Below, piece after piece: positions 34,612-46,759 of a stretch of 64,000 nucleotides of DNA. Below the pieces are notes generated by a model that searched no databases, had not been told where the DNA came from, and saw nothing but the letters and a program-made list of their open reading frames with translations. Each line of letters starts with the position of its first letter. Within the stretch, counting starts at the first letter, position 1. Made by a program: the position numbers and the translations under genes. The DNA lies in the NCBI GenBank assembly GCA_026545225.1, contig CM048845.1:82859033-82923032 (forward strand), in the 5' to 3' direction. This stretch comes from Cornus controversa. Its lineage: Eukaryota > Streptophyta > Magnoliopsida > Cornales > Cornaceae.

Positions 34612-36800
34612 TTTTTTTTTTTGGAAAATTAAACAATATATATTAAAAAGAAAAAAGAGAATTACAATGGGCTTCAACCATAGCAACAGTTAAGAACTCA
34701 AACTAAATAAAATCTCACCAATTAGGCCATAGGTCCAAAGGAGAACAACACATGAATGGGCTACACCCAAGGGTGTGTAACACTTGATCAAACAATTCAA
34801 ACACATCTGAGTTTGATACTCACTGCCAGTAAACCTGTGGTGTCCAACCTCCACATCCAGTGGGGATTTAGTGGAGGCTCAATCCGACGGACGAGGAGGA
34901 GGGCGTGAAGAAGAAGGGCACGTATCCCATTAAGCCAAAGCTAGAACAACTTCAATTTTGGATTGCAGAGCTTTGGAATGGAGCTTACCTTTAATGGAGC
35001 TTGTGATCTTGTTTATCACTAAGATGTGAAAGTTTGGGTGTTGCCGGAATTTTCTTGAGTTCCTCTCTTCCCATATGTGGTAAACACATGCCGCCAAAAT
35101 CATTTTGGAGACCAAATTTCTAAAAGTTTTTATTTTCCAGTGAAAAGAAGTCTATGCAATGAGCTCGCCCCAATTTGATGGATTAGCAAAAAAATTGCAC
35201 TTATGCTGCAAAAATTGCCAAATTCGGCAAAGAATTGGCAATTGAAGAACAAATGGGAGTGGCTTTCCTGCTCAAGACGACAGAGCTGGGAGAGGTTTGG
35301 AGCTTGGATGAAGGCCATACTTGATCTATCAAGAGTTGATAGCCTCCCCTGAATGACCATCCATAACCTAATCCGATGCTTTAGAATGGTTATAGCGTTC
35401 CAAACTAGGTGTGTCTATGATTTTGGTTGACCCGGGGGGGATAAATAGGTTAGTGTATCCTTGAGGGTGTATGATCCAGAGGGAGACGGAGACCATGATA
35501 CAGAGTCAGATGAGCTCAAGTTAGGTGGTGGTAGGTTAGAAAGTTCAGGTATGAGGTTGGCAAAGGGGTGGGAAAGTTCCAGGATGTATTGTGTATGAAT
35601 TGGTTGAGAAGGGTACTAGATGGGGTAGTGGAATGAAGATATGGATTGAATCGGGGAAGAAGAGGACCACTAGGAAGCCAATTATCGTGCCAAAAGTGAG
35701 TTGTGGTTCCATTGCCGATAACATTATTCAAAAGAGGCTTAGCAAGAGGTCTTAGTTGCAATATTTTTCTCCAACTCCACGATGCATTTTAGGGGATTTT
35801 TAACTCCGTGTTCTTGATAAGGTATGATTTACACCATTTCACCCATATACTTTCAAAGTTAAGGGAGTTGAGAGCCCATAAATGCCTTAGAATAGCAGCC
35901 CTGTTAAGAAGTTCAAGATTGGGAAACTTGAGTCCACCATCAGCTTTAGGCATACAAATAGAATGCCAAGCAATTTTTGCTCCATACATGCTCAAGTCAG
36001 AGCCTGACCATAGAAATCTTCTTAAAAGGGCATTAATTTCCACAATAATTGCTTTTGGTAGCACAAAGTTACAAATCCAAAAGGTCAGGGTGCTTAAGAG
36101 CACAGATTGGATAAGCTGGATCCTTCCAGCATAGGATAAGGATTTGCAACTCTAATGAGAGATTCTTGAAGTAATTTTTTCTACCAAAATCCTACAATCA
36201 GTGGCTTTGAGACAAGTTGAAATGAGTGGAACTCCAAGATGTTTAATATATAAACAACCTTTAGAAATTCTCAAGTAGGATGCAATATTTAGCTCTGCAA
36301 TTGGAGATAAGCCTGAAAAAAAGATAGAGTTTTTTTCTAGATTGATAGCTAATCCGGAGAGGTGTGAGAACTGATTGAGGGCTTAATTAAGAACTTTGAC
36401 AGAGTCAAGGTTACCATAACATAGAAGGAGGTCATTAGCAAAGCTTAAGTAAGAAAGTCTGATTTTTTTGCAGCGCTAGTGAAACTTGAAGGAGGGGTTA
36501 GATGAGATGGATGAGTTGATGATAGATGTAAGAACATCCATGGCAATAACAAAAAGAGATGGGGAAAGAGGGTCATCTTGGCTGAGGCCTTTAGTGCCTC
36601 TAAAGTACCTATGAAGTTCTCCATTGATTGAAATAGAGAAGGAATTAAGGAGAGGTAATGCATTCTGGATCCAAGAACAAAAGATAGGAGGGAATCCAAG
36701 CAAGATTAAGGTGTCAAGTAAGAATTGCCAGCAAATAGTGTCAAAGGCTTTCCTAATATTTATTTTCATTGCACACCTAGTGTAAGGGGAGTGGAGTGAA
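34612..36800 (-). mobile_element. LINE (L1-type), 5'-truncated, about 2.2 kb
   Basis: Minus-strand element ending in an 11-base A tail (T run at 34612-34622). It interrupts unit B sequence that is continuous in unit A at about 24540. Conceptual pieces are a reverse transcriptase C-terminal half (KINIRKAFDTICWQFLLD, 36700-36780; GLSQDDPLSPSLFVIAMD, about 36550-36600; LSFANDLLLCYG, about 36425-36450), a thumb/connection (LLRRFLWSGSD; KADGGLKFPNLELLNRA, 35850-36050) and a zf-RVT-like C-terminus (HSHLFFNCQF, about 35235-35265). The 5' end is marked by a palindrome at 36801. Confidence 0.88.
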
Positions 36801-36811
36801 GTATATCTCAA
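34930..36811 (-). pseudogene. LINE ORF2 remnant: reverse transcriptase C-half and zf-RVT region
   Basis: Catalytic residues are lost: the F/YADD box reads FAND (36431-36442), the first catalytic Asp of the usual K-[VI]-D motif is Asn (KIN), and GDPLSP reads DDPLSP. Multiple stops separate the frames at 36476-36811, 35789-36103, 35516-35761, 35130-35360 and 34930-35115. Endonuclease and N-terminal RT are missing through 5' truncation. Confidence 0.85.
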
Positions 36812-36929
36812 TACTTTTTAATAAAAAAAATCTAAATGTTTCATAACAACATAATATAATAAGGCCCTTATTATATTATGTTGTTATGAAACATTTAGAT
36901 TTTTTTTATTAAAAAGTATTGAGATATAC
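36801..36929. repeat. Perfect 129-bp palindrome (64-bp arms, 1-base centre)
   Basis: The left arm 36801-36864 (GTATATCTCAATACTTTTTA ... ATAATAAGG) is the exact reverse complement of 36866-36929 (CCTTATTATATTATG ... AGTATTGAGATATAC). The centre is C36865. The right arm is native unit B sequence (unit A at 24536-24598), so the left arm is an inverted copy of the LINE's own flank, placed at the LINE 5' end. Confidence 0.9.
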
Positions 36930-37724
36930 TGAGAATATAAAATGACAAATGTACTTCATATTTATACAATATAATTCTCAACTTTGAAGTTGTTTGTCAT
37001 GATTAGTTTTTTAAAATAAGAAAGTAACAATATATAACATGGATAAAACCATTATTTATTTAATTATATAGAGATACACATATAAATCTCATTAGCAGTG
37101 TATTTAAGCTTCTTTTTTTTTATGCCTAAAGAAGTTTAAATTTATCCATACATCATATGTGTATAACTACAAAATCTGCATTTAAAAAAAGAAAAGCTCT
37201 GGAGAGATTTTCAATTTTTTTTAAAAAGAAAGACATAAATTCAGAAGAATTCTTCTGAAGAAATTAAGTATTTTTATGAAGATGTAGAGTTCTCAAAGAA
37301 TAAATACAACATTAATATATGTGTATATAAATTTGATTTTTTTGTAAATAAAATGGTATAAAAATGTATATAAAAATAAAAATAGCTTACACTTTTAATG
37401 ATAGTTATATAGACAATACATATCTATTTTTTGGTCATATAAAAAAGAAAAAGGTTAACTCAGTTCATATGAGAACTTTTTATTCATATGAGTTCCAATT
37501 ATAGATTTGGAAAACGATTTAAGAAAAATTCCAGTGTCATTTTCATAATTTACTAATTAGTTTAATATATTTTTTAAATTTTTTTTAAAACATTTTGTAG
37601 GAAATCAAATTCTCGAAAAAAAAAAATTTAAATGTTTTAGGTCAAAACAGATAACCTCACATAACGAGGAAAAGCCATGAATTAAAATTGCAACCATTTA
37701 AGAAATTGTAAATTACTTGAATTA

Positions 37725-37754
37725 CCTGAAAATATATATATATATAAATGAAGT

Positions 37755-37794
<40 letters not shown>

Positions 37795-37797
37795 AAT
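37725..37797. repeat. (TA)n(CA)n(TA)n microsatellite with short duplication
   Basis: AATATATATATATATAAATG, AAGTCACACACACACA and ATATATATAAATGAAGTCAC. The stretch ATAAATGAAGTCAC is duplicated around the CA run; unit A (25319) has only a short (AT)n here. Confidence 0.75.
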
Positions 37798-37979
37798 GAA
37801 GTCACAACTTCATCCATTGAATTGAAGCCTACACTTGTGAAGTGTAATGACTTCAGCATCAAATGCACGATTCATGCTCCATGTTAAAGCCAAGCACTTG
37901 AAAGGGTCTTTAGCTTGAGAAGAAAGTCATGATAAAAGAATGACGTCGGGTTGATTGGGAGCCAAGACCTGATGAGACA

Positions 37980-38485
37980 ATAGGAAGCACGTACACGGAT
38001 ACAACACGACACGGATATGGAGATAAGAAAAATTTTAAAAAAATAGGACACGGCCCACGACGATAATACGACTATAAAATAATAATATAATATATTAATA
38101 TATATTAATTATTCAATAAAAAAATATTACATTACGAAAATACTTTAATTTATCATCAAACAATTAAGAATGAAACAAACTTATAAACAAAAATAGACAA
38201 ATATATTAAAATAAATTAAAGAATCAAACTTATTTAGTCTTCTACATATATTTAGCTTAGATTTTAATTATAACTTAGTATCATATAATTTTCATTCGAA
38301 ATATTTGAATATACATCACTGTTATGAAATGTCTGATACATCTTCAAGAAGTGTCCAAGAAGTGTCCTAAAAAAAAATGTCAGGACACTTCTATGAAGTG
38401 TCCGACACGTGTTTGAGTGTCCGACAAGGCGTACGAATGTTCGATAAGGATATAGTACCCTCGGTGAAGTGTCCTTGCTTTTTAA
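37980..38485. mobile_element. hAT-type MITE, 506 bp, TSD ATGAGACA
   Basis: Perfect 8-bp flanking repeat ATGAGACA (37972-37979 and 38486-38493). Unit A lacks the insert at about 25513. Both ends carry GACACGGATA/GTGTCCGACACGTG-type subterminal repeats, as in a widespread plant hAT MITE group (AAGCACG.ACACGG ... GTGTCCTTGCTT). The terminal repeats are imperfect. Confidence 0.8.
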
Positions 38486-38959
38486 ATGAGACATCATTAT
38501 TCATAGTTTCAAGTAAGAGGCTTCTGACATCATGATAAGAAGACAAAGGTCTAGATATGAATCAATCATACTTCTTGTTCGCTTCTCCACCATATCATGA
38601 TGTAACTGTACACATCAAAATAAATCTCATACGACCTTAATAAAACCTAATTCGAATTCCAATCATTTTTATACATCTTCTACTCAACAAAAGCCCAGTA
38701 TTAAATATACTACAACATCTTGAAGGCTTAAGTTGAGAAATTTACTTCCTCAAAACCCATTTTCTAGCAAATAGAAAACTAGCTTAATCACTATAAATTA
38801 ATCATCAGCCAAAAATCAAAATCATTAATGTTTCTATGTTGTCTTAACAGTTCACGTGTAACTCAAAGAAGGTTGAACAAATACAATCGTAATGTACAAA
38901 ATTTTAAAATATTATTTCTCTACATATATCACAACTTACTAACACAAGACGTGCGCAAA

Positions 38960-39290
38960 TGGATTTTTTGAACTTACACCATTCAAAAAGATAACCGCAC
39001 ATCGAATGAATGGGGGCATATATGATAATTTGCACCGATTTTTATTGAATCAGCGGTCTAGAAAGGCATTCAAAAGATAACTGTGCAAATTGTGCATATA
39101 CGACAATTTACACCGATTTTCATTGAATTAGTTATCTGGAGAGGCATTGAAAAGATAAGTGCGAACTGAATAAATGGCGCATATACGACAATTCTTATTG
39201 ATCTTCATCAGATCAGGTGTCTACAGAGGTAGTGATCAGAACGTAGCTCCAATATATTGAATGAGCTGGAGAGGCGGTCAAAGACAAACC
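38960..39290 (+). repeat. Degenerate tandem repeat, unit B copy of the 85-bp family
   Basis: Units with GATTTTTATTGAATCAGCGG, TTCATTGAATTAGTTATCTG and CTTCATCAGATCAGGTGTCT cores correspond to 26160-26460. Confidence 0.65.
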
Positions 39291-39342
39291 AGGTATTCTA
39301 ATATATAGGGTAATAATTATAAATTAGCCATAAGATCAAAGT

Positions 39343-39355
39343 TGTTGTAAAAGTA

Positions 39356-39409
<54 letters not shown>

Positions 39410-39656
39410 GTGTGTATAATAGTAAGAGAGAAGAAGATTAAGAGAGTAAAGAGAATGAGAGACTAGAGATCCAAGAGAGAGAAAAAGATAACAGTGAGAG
39501 AGAGAGTGCTTTTCTTCCATTTATAAAACTAACCCACATTCTGTACATAACATGCCATATATATAGGCATATTGGAGATATTATATGAAGGGATATTTGT
39601 TTGGATAGATAGGAATGTCTTAATGAGGGGCACGTGGGATGAACCCACTTGTAACA
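39343..39656 (-). repeat. 3' LTR of the copia element
   Basis: 314 bp with a (TA)n run of about 46 bases near its end (39359-39405) and TATATATAGGCAT near 39552, a possible TATA region. Confidence 0.9.
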
Positions 39657-39836
39657 CTCCCCCTTGGGTTCATGACATTATAAAGATAACAAGATTCTTG
39701 TGAACCTGAAAATGATATTGCATATACAAGAACTGTCTCATTAAAACCTTGTCAGAAAAATCCAGTGGGATAAAACCTGATCGAAGGAAAAAGAGTGCAG
39801 TATGCAAATACCTTTTCAAACAAATTCTCCCCCTCA

Positions 39837-42800
39837 TCAGCATGAAAAATCTTTGAGCTGCCGCATCCCAATATTGTGAACCAATTTTTTGAATGTAGTG
39901 GTAGGCAGAGCTTTAGTGAACAGGTCTGCCAAATTATTACACGAACGAATTTGCTGGACATCAATATCACCATTTTTCTGAAGCTCGTGAGTATAAAAGA
40001 ATTTTGGTGAGATGTGCTTGGTTCTGTCTCCTTTGATATAACCTCCTTTGATTTGAGTAAGACATGCAACATTATCTTCATATAATATTGTTGGGATATT
40101 ATTTATTGAGGAGAGTCCACAATTTTCTTGAATATGCTGTATCATTGATCTTAGCCAGACACACTCTCGGCTCGCTTCATGAATTACGAGTATTTCAGAA
40201 TGATTTGAAGAGGTTGCTGTCATTATCTGTTTCATGGATCTCAATGATATAGCAGTGTCATCACAAGTAAATACATATCCTGTTTGTGATTGAGCTTTAT
40301 GTGGATCAGAGAGATAACCTGCATCTGCATATCCAATTAACTGGGATTTTGATTTATTTGAATAAAACAATCCCATATCAGTGGTCCCACAAAGATATCT
40401 CATTATATGCTTGACACCATTCCAATGTCTGCGGGTTGGTGCAGAACTGTACCGTGCCAGTAAGTTGACTGGAAAAGCGATGTCCAGTCGTGTGCAATTC
40501 GTAAGGTACATCAGTGCACCAATAGCACTTAGATATGGAATTTTTGGACCAAGCAATTCTTCATTATCTTCTCGAGGACGAAATAGATCTTTCTTCACAT
40601 CAAGCGATCGGACGACCATTGGAGAACTTAATGGATGAGCTTTATCCATATAAAATCGCTTGAGAACTTTTTCTGTATATGTTGACTGATGGATAAGAAT
40701 TCCGCTTGGTAAATGCTCAATTTGTAATTCGAGGCAAAATCTTATTTTTTCAAGCTCTTTCATTTCGAATTCTTTCTTTAAATAATCAGCAGTCACGGTG
40801 AGCTCATCAGGAGTTCCCACAAGATTTAAATCATCAACATATACTGCTATAATTGCAAATCCAGATCCTGATTTTTAATGAAAACGCATGGACAGATTGG
40901 ATTATTTACATATCCTTCTTTGATTAAGTACTCGCTAAGGCGATTGTACCACATGCGTCCAAACTGCTTTAATCCGTACAACGATCGTTGTAACTTGATT
41001 GAATACATCGATCGTGGTTTTGAAGCGATTGCTTCAGGCATTTGAAATCCTTTAGGGATTTTCATATAAATATCACTATCACGTGATCCATATAAATATG
41101 CTATAACCACGTCCATTAGATGCATATTCAGCCTTTCTGTGACTGCCAAATTAATCAGGAATCGGAATGTAATTGCATCCATTACCGGAGAATATATCTC
41201 CTCATAATCAATACCAGGCCTTTGTGAGAAACCTTGTGCCACTAAGCGGGCTTTGTATCTCATAATTTCATTTTTCTTATTTCTTTTTCGTACAAATACC
41301 TATTTGTACCCTACAGGCTTAACACCTTCAGGTGTCTGGATTATTGATCCAAATACTTCACGTTTTACCAGTGAAGTTAATTCTGCCTGTATTGCCTCTT
41401 TCTATTTTGGTCAATCACTTCTGCATCGACATTCGTCAAGGTATTGAGGTTTTGGATCCTCATTATCTCTTGCAATATCAAGAGCAACTGCAAAAGAGAA
41501 TATGTTGTCGATAAGAACATCATTTCTATTCCATCTCTTTGCATAATTTATTGAGATCTCATCATTTTCAGGTACAATTACCTCTTTTTGTGCCTCATCA
41601 AGGGCTATCATTTCTTCAGGGGCTATTTTTGCTCCCTTTGTAAGCATGGCCTCCTCAGGAGTGCCATCTTCTTTATCTACTTTCTCTTGTACTTTCCTTT
41701 TTCGAGGAACAGTATCTTTTGCACCAACGGGTCTCCCACGCTTCAGCGCGTGTTTTAGATGCATCTACTGCAATACTTATAGACTGTCCAACAAGGACAT
41801 CTATTCTTGCTGGAAAATTGGCAGCAGGGATATGAGATTGCATCACTTTACTTGTATCAGTAAATGCATCTGGCAATTGATTTGCAATACTTTGCAAATG
41901 AATGATTATCTTAACTTCAAGTTCTCTTTGACTTGTAGGGGGGTCAAAATATGATAATACAGTAGCATTCCAAGTGATCTCATGTTATTGTTCAGGCTGT
42001 GTCATTTCTCCCCCTAATGGTGGGAATACCACCTCATCAAAATGACAATCAGCAAATCTTGCTTTAAACAAATCTCCTGTCATAGGTTCAAGATATCTAA
42101 TGATAGATGGAGAGTCAAAACTTACATAAATTCCAAGTCCACGTTGAGGGCCCATTTTTGTTCGTTGTGGTGGTGCAATAAGCACAAAGACAGAACAACC
42201 AAAAACTCGTAAGTGAGAGATATTTGGTTGTTGACCAACCATAAGTTGTAGAGGTGAAAAATTATGGTAAGCAGTTGGTCTAATACGAACTAATGATGTT
42301 GCATGCAATATGGCATGTCCCCAGGCTGACATAGGGAGTTTTGTTTTCATAAGTAATAGTCTGGCAATCAATTGAAGACGTTTTATAAAAGACTCTGCTA
42401 GACCATTTTGAGTATGAGTGTGTGCAACAGGGTGTTCAACATTAGTGCCAATAGACATGTAATAGTCATTGAATGTTTTAGATGTAAATTCTCCGGCATT
42501 ATCAAGACGAATTGCCTTGATTGGATAATCCGGGAATTGTGCTCTTAAATGAATTGTTTGGGCCAAAAGTCTATCAAATGCTACATTTCTAGTAAAAAGT
42601 AAACAGACATGGGACCATCTAGTTGAAGCATCAATTAAAACCATAAAATAACGAAAAGGTCCACATGATGGGTGAATAGGTCCACATATATCTCCGTGGA
42701 TCCTTTGTAAGAAATCAGGAGATTCAACAACAACTTTTGAAGGAGATGACTTCACAATCAACTTTTCTTGTGAGCATGCAGTGCATGTATAATCACTTGT

Positions 42801-43373
42801 TAAAAGAATTTTTTGATTCTTTAATGGATGCCAATTTAAATTTTTAATAATTCGGCGCATCATTGTTGACCCAGGATGACCAAGATGATTATGCCATAAA
42901 ATAAAATTTTTTGGGTCAGAGCACTTCTGGTGCATCACTACATGTGATTCAATTGCTCTTATCTTCATAAAATATAACCCAGAAGAGAAAGTAGGGAGTT
43001 TTTCTAAAACATGCTTACGGCATGAAATAGTTAATGTAATGCATAGATATTCCATACTCCATTTATTTATTGTCTCAATATGATATCCGTTATGACGTAT
43101 ATCTTTAAAACTCAACAGATTTCTCTTGGATCTGGTTGAGTAGAGAGCATCATCAATATGCAATTGTGTTCCACATGGTAACACAATATTAGCCATTCCA
43201 GAACCATTAATCAGGTCTATGGAACCTGATATGGTATTAACATTAGCTTCAGCTAATGTTATATAGGAAAAATATTTTCTATCTCTCAGGATAGTATGTG
43301 TCGTGGCACTGTCTACCAAACATATATCTTCATCATTTATCTTGGATGTGGGCAATGCATTGATCAAATCCAT
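39837..43373 (-). pseudogene. copia pol polyprotein (protease, integrase, RT, RNase H), broken
   Basis: Frame 43373-41985 is long and open. It has the protease LVDSATTHTI, the integrase finger (HNHLGHPGS..CTACSQEK), and the catalytic triad D, D, E (HGDICGP; RLDNAGEF; NGLAESFIKRL). Downstream are a linker (41764-41411), RT (41263-40847: RYKARLVAQGFSQ, LMDVVIAYLYGS), the YVDD box (about 40830-40845, in a different frame after a one-base loss in an A run), and RNase H (40820-39837: IGYADAGYLSD; YEDNVACLTQIKGG). A TGG-to-TAG stop sits just before RKRNKKNEIMRYK near 41308. The catalytic residues survive and the reading frame does not, consistent with recent inactivation. Confidence 0.9.
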
Positions 43374-43659
43374 TTTCTAAAAAGAAACAAACTTTATTAC
43401 ATTAATAAAAGTGTAATTACAAACAAAATAGAAAATAACATACTTATAAAAACCAAAAGAAACGATATTTAAATAATGTGGACATTTCCATCATCAGTCC
43501 ACTGTTTATTTATTTCAGGAAGGTCTTCATAGAAATCTGAAATATCAAGATGATTGATGACTACCGATTCATAATTTTCGATACCATTTGTTTCAATCTC
43601 TTTTTCCTTCCCTTTTCCTTTGATTGAAGCTTGATATAGCTCAACGAAGTGTTTAGGCG

Positions 43660-44521
43660 CTCGGCAGGTCTGTGACTAATGCCCTTTCATTCCATAACGA
43701 AAACAAGCATTTTCATATTACTTGGAGGGTGCATTCGGCACACCTTTCAGCTTTTCTTGCTTGGCCCCACTTGCATTTCCTTCATGATAATATGGTGTGT
43801 GGTTCCTGCTTGGAAACTCAAATGAAGGATAACCACCATAATTATTATTTCTGCCGCGGCCACGACCACGACCAAATCCACGACCACGTCCTCGACCACG
43901 TCCACGTCCACGACCGCGACCATTAAAAGATGTTGAATGTGCTTCAATTAATGAAGTTGGTCTGGTCTGGCGGGATATGTGATTTTCTAATAAGAGCTCA
44001 TTATTTTGTTCAGCTACTAATAAGCAAGATATCAACTCAGAATATCTTGTAAAATGTCTCTCTCGATACTGCTGCTGGAGGAGCAAGTTCGAAGGATGAA
44101 ATGTGGTAAATGTTTTTTCTAACATATCAACATCATTTTTAAGCTCTCCACATAAATTCATTTGGGAGCTAATTCGGAATAGGGCTAAATTATATTCTAT
44201 TACCGATTTATAATCAGACAACTTCAGTTTTGACCAGTTGTCTCGAGCTCTTGGCAGGATTATAGTTCTCTGATGTTCGAACCTATCCTTCAAATTTTTC
44301 CAGAGTACGGACGGGTCTTTGATTGTAAGATACTCGGAATTTAAATCCTCATGTATATGGTGGGGAATGAAAATCATTGCCATTGCCCGTTCTTGCATAG
44401 ATGCTTTATTTCCTTCTTTAATCGTCTCTCTCAAATTTTTAGCATCTAAATGGATCTCAGTATCGAGAATCCATGATAGATAATTTCTACCCGAAATATC
44501 AAGGGCAGTAGAGTCGAGCAA
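43660..44521 (-). pseudogene. copia gag with Arg-Gly-rich nucleic-acid-binding tail
   Basis: The open frame 44521-43718 matches copia capsid (NYLSWILDTEIHLDAKNL; LWKNLKDRFEHQ; a UBN2-type domain) and ends in a run of RG repeats (about 43850-43920). The CCHC knuckle that should follow is damaged: CFRYGMKGH, then a stop, then SQTC, so both a Cys and the reading frame are lost. Gag normally packages element RNA in the cytoplasm. Confidence 0.85.
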
Positions 44522-44576
44522 GATTTGACATTATCAGTATACTATATTGGAAGAGAAATATTGTTAGAATTTTATA

Positions 44577-44739
44577 TGTAAGCATATTGACATTATAAAA
44601 TAATATAAATATGAACATGTCATTTCGCAATTGGGAAGGACTTTATATATAACATATATATATATATATGTAAGTATATTGACAGAATAATATAAATATG
44701 AACATGTCACTTCACAATCGGGAAGGACTTTATATATAC

Positions 44740-44771
<32 letters not shown>

Positions 44772-44860
44772 GTAAGTATATTGACAGAATAATATAAATA
44801 TGAACATGTCACTTCGCAATCGGAAAGAACTTTATATATACATATATATTATATATTTAT
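44577..44860 (-). repeat. Three tandem 92-102-bp units in the copia leader
   Basis: Units start at 44577, 44669 and 44771 with TGTAAG.ATATTGACA and contain AATATAAATATGAACATGTC, then ACTTCGCAATCGGGAAGGAC, then (TA)n. They sit between the primer-binding site and gag. Confidence 0.85.
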
Positions 44861-45066
44861 ATGTATATATAGATATATTTATAGATAGTCAATATATTTA
44901 TATAAATATATAATATTATATAAATATATAGATTATATATTTATCTATATATATATAGATATATGTATAAATATATTTATAGAGATATTGTATATTTATC
45001 TATACATATATAGATCTATGTATAGATATATTTATCTATTGAAATGACATAAAATGATTTTCGTAC

Positions 45067-45140
45067 CTTTTACTTGTCTTCTCCGTTGGTCAGAACCTCG
45101 TGCTTTTACTTGTCTTCTCGGATGGTCAGAACCTCGTGCT
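45067..45140 (-). repeat. 36-bp direct repeat at the copia primer-binding site
   Basis: CTTTTACTTGTCTTCTC..TGGTCAGAACCTCGTGC occurs at 45067-45102 and 45103-45138. Only the copy next to the LTR continues into TGATAACG and so into the likely primer-binding site. Confidence 0.8.
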
Positions 45141-45147
45141 GATAACG

Positions 45148-45160
45148 TGTTATAAAAGTA

Positions 45161-45204
<44 letters not shown>

Positions 45205-45449
45205 GTGTGTATAATAGTAAGATAGAAGAAGATTGAGAGAGTAAAGAGAATGAGAGACTAGAGATCCGAGAGAGAAAAAGATAACAGTGAGAGAGAGAGT
45301 GTTTTTCTTCCTTTTATAAAACTAACCCACATTCTGTACATAACATGCCATATATATAGGCATATTGGAGATATTATATGAAGGGATATTTGTTTGGATA
45401 GATAGGAATGTCTTAATGAGGGGCACGTGGGATGAACCCACTTGTAACA
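45148..45449 (-). repeat. 5' LTR of the copia element
   Basis: 302 bp, near-identical to 39343-39656 apart from about six substitutions and the length of the TA run. Confidence 0.9.
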
Positions 45450-45508
45450 AAAGTAACAATTATCTCCAGCACTATGTGATTATTGTTTCCAAAGGTAGTT
45501 TTTTTATT

Positions 45509-45555
<47 letters not shown>

Positions 45556-45559
45556 GTGA

Positions 45560-45746
45560 AGAGCAATGTTACATATCATATCATGAAATTATTTTATAAA
45601 TTTTTATCATAAATGATGTGACAATTAAATGGTGAGTTAGTATTGGTGGAATTCCTCCTATACACAAAATTTCAATAATATTATCATCCGTCACATAATT
45701 CATAATAGCAATTCATGATATAATTTCATGAAGTTTAGCATTTTCC
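45560..45746. mobile_element. hAT-type MITE, 187 bp
   Basis: Arms AGAGCAATGTTACAT..ATCATGAAATTATTTTAT and, inverted, GGAAAATGCTAAACTTCATG. The flanks TAAAGTGA (45552-45559) and TAAAGTAA (45747-45754) form an 8-bp duplication with one mismatch. A half copy lies at about 46005-46088, and a related element is at 52919-53132. Confidence 0.7.
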
Positions 45747-46004
45747 TAAAGTAAATTAATATTTATTGTACTCTTGAAAAACAAAATGAGATTCAGTTAT
45801 TTGATGGTGCATGGTATCATGATTCGGATAAGAGGACTCCTCACATCAAAATAAAGGTCAATTTTTTTCTTCCACACTACATCATGTAACGACATCACAC
45901 CAAAACAAATCACGCACCATCATGACCCAATTTGAATTCAAATCATTTTCGCACATCTTTTAGCTAACAAAATCTAGTATTTGGGAAATTTACTTTTTCA
46001 AAGT

Positions 46005-46088
46005 CCTAATAATATTATTATCTGTCACGTCATTTATAATAGTAATTTATAAAATAATTTTATAAAGTTTAGTATTTCCCTAACTTAA
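46005..46088. repeat. Half MITE related to 45560-45746
   Basis: Shares AATAATATTATTATCTGTCA and TTTATAAAGTTTAGTATTTCC with the right arm of the neighbouring MITE. There is no left arm, and unit A lacks it. Confidence 0.55.
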
Positions 46089-46208
46089 TCACTGTAAATT
46101 AACCATAAATCACAAAACTCAATTCAAACATGAACTCTCTCTCTTAAAAGTAACCAAGGTTGTTTAGAAGCTCCAAAGGTTGAGCTTGTCTGATGCATAT
46201 AAAATCTA

Positions 46209-46714
46209 GGGTAAAATACACTGACCTTTCCTGAGATTTGACCTAATTACACCCGACATCAAACTATTGAATTTTGTTACAATGACCTCCCCTGAGGTTT
46301 GCTCCGTTAGATAAAGACCCTCCTCCGTTCAAAATTCTGTTAGTTTTGTCAAAAAAATTAGGATAATTTACACTGACCTCCCCTGAGGTTTGGTGTAAAT
46401 TACACTGACTTCCCCTGAAGTTTGACCTAATTAATATTTAATACAATATTTTAATTTTTATAATATAAATATTAAATATTTATTATATATAATATTATAT
46501 ATAATATTAAGATGTAATTATTAACATTATATAATTAAAATATTTATATGTATATATATAATTAAGATGGACAAAAGTATATTTTAATTATATAATATTA
46601 TATATATAAATATTTTAATTTTTATATCAATATAATATTAAGGGTAGAATAGACATTTCACCCATCTTAGGTTTAAATAATATGTTCACAAGGTTGGACT
46701 CTTTTTTTAAAGAA

Positions 46715-46759
<45 letters not shown>

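Larger units (their letters stand above)
39343..45449 (-). mobile_element. Ty1/copia LTR retrotransposon, both LTRs, TSD AAAGT
   Basis: LTRs at 39343-39656 (3' LTR in element sense) and 45148-45449 (5' LTR) both run TGTT.TAAAAGTAG to CTTGTAACA and are flanked by AAAGT (39338-39342 and 45450-45454). Read on the minus strand, the 5' LTR is followed by CGTTATCAGCACGAGG, the likely primer-binding site, and the 3' LTR is preceded by the purine tract AAGGGGGAG (39657-39665). Gag and pol lie between in copia order (protease, integrase, RT, RNase H). About six substitutions separate the LTRs outside the TA repeat, so the insertion is fairly young. It cannot move by itself because of stops and frameshifts. 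Confidence 0.93.

Noticed and set aside
39359..39405. Regular TA repeats here and at 31470, 45163, 45516, 46717, 51220 as a possible array
   Set aside because: Simple dinucleotide microsatellites without spacers; no repeat-spacer structure of a CRISPR array anywhere in the window.
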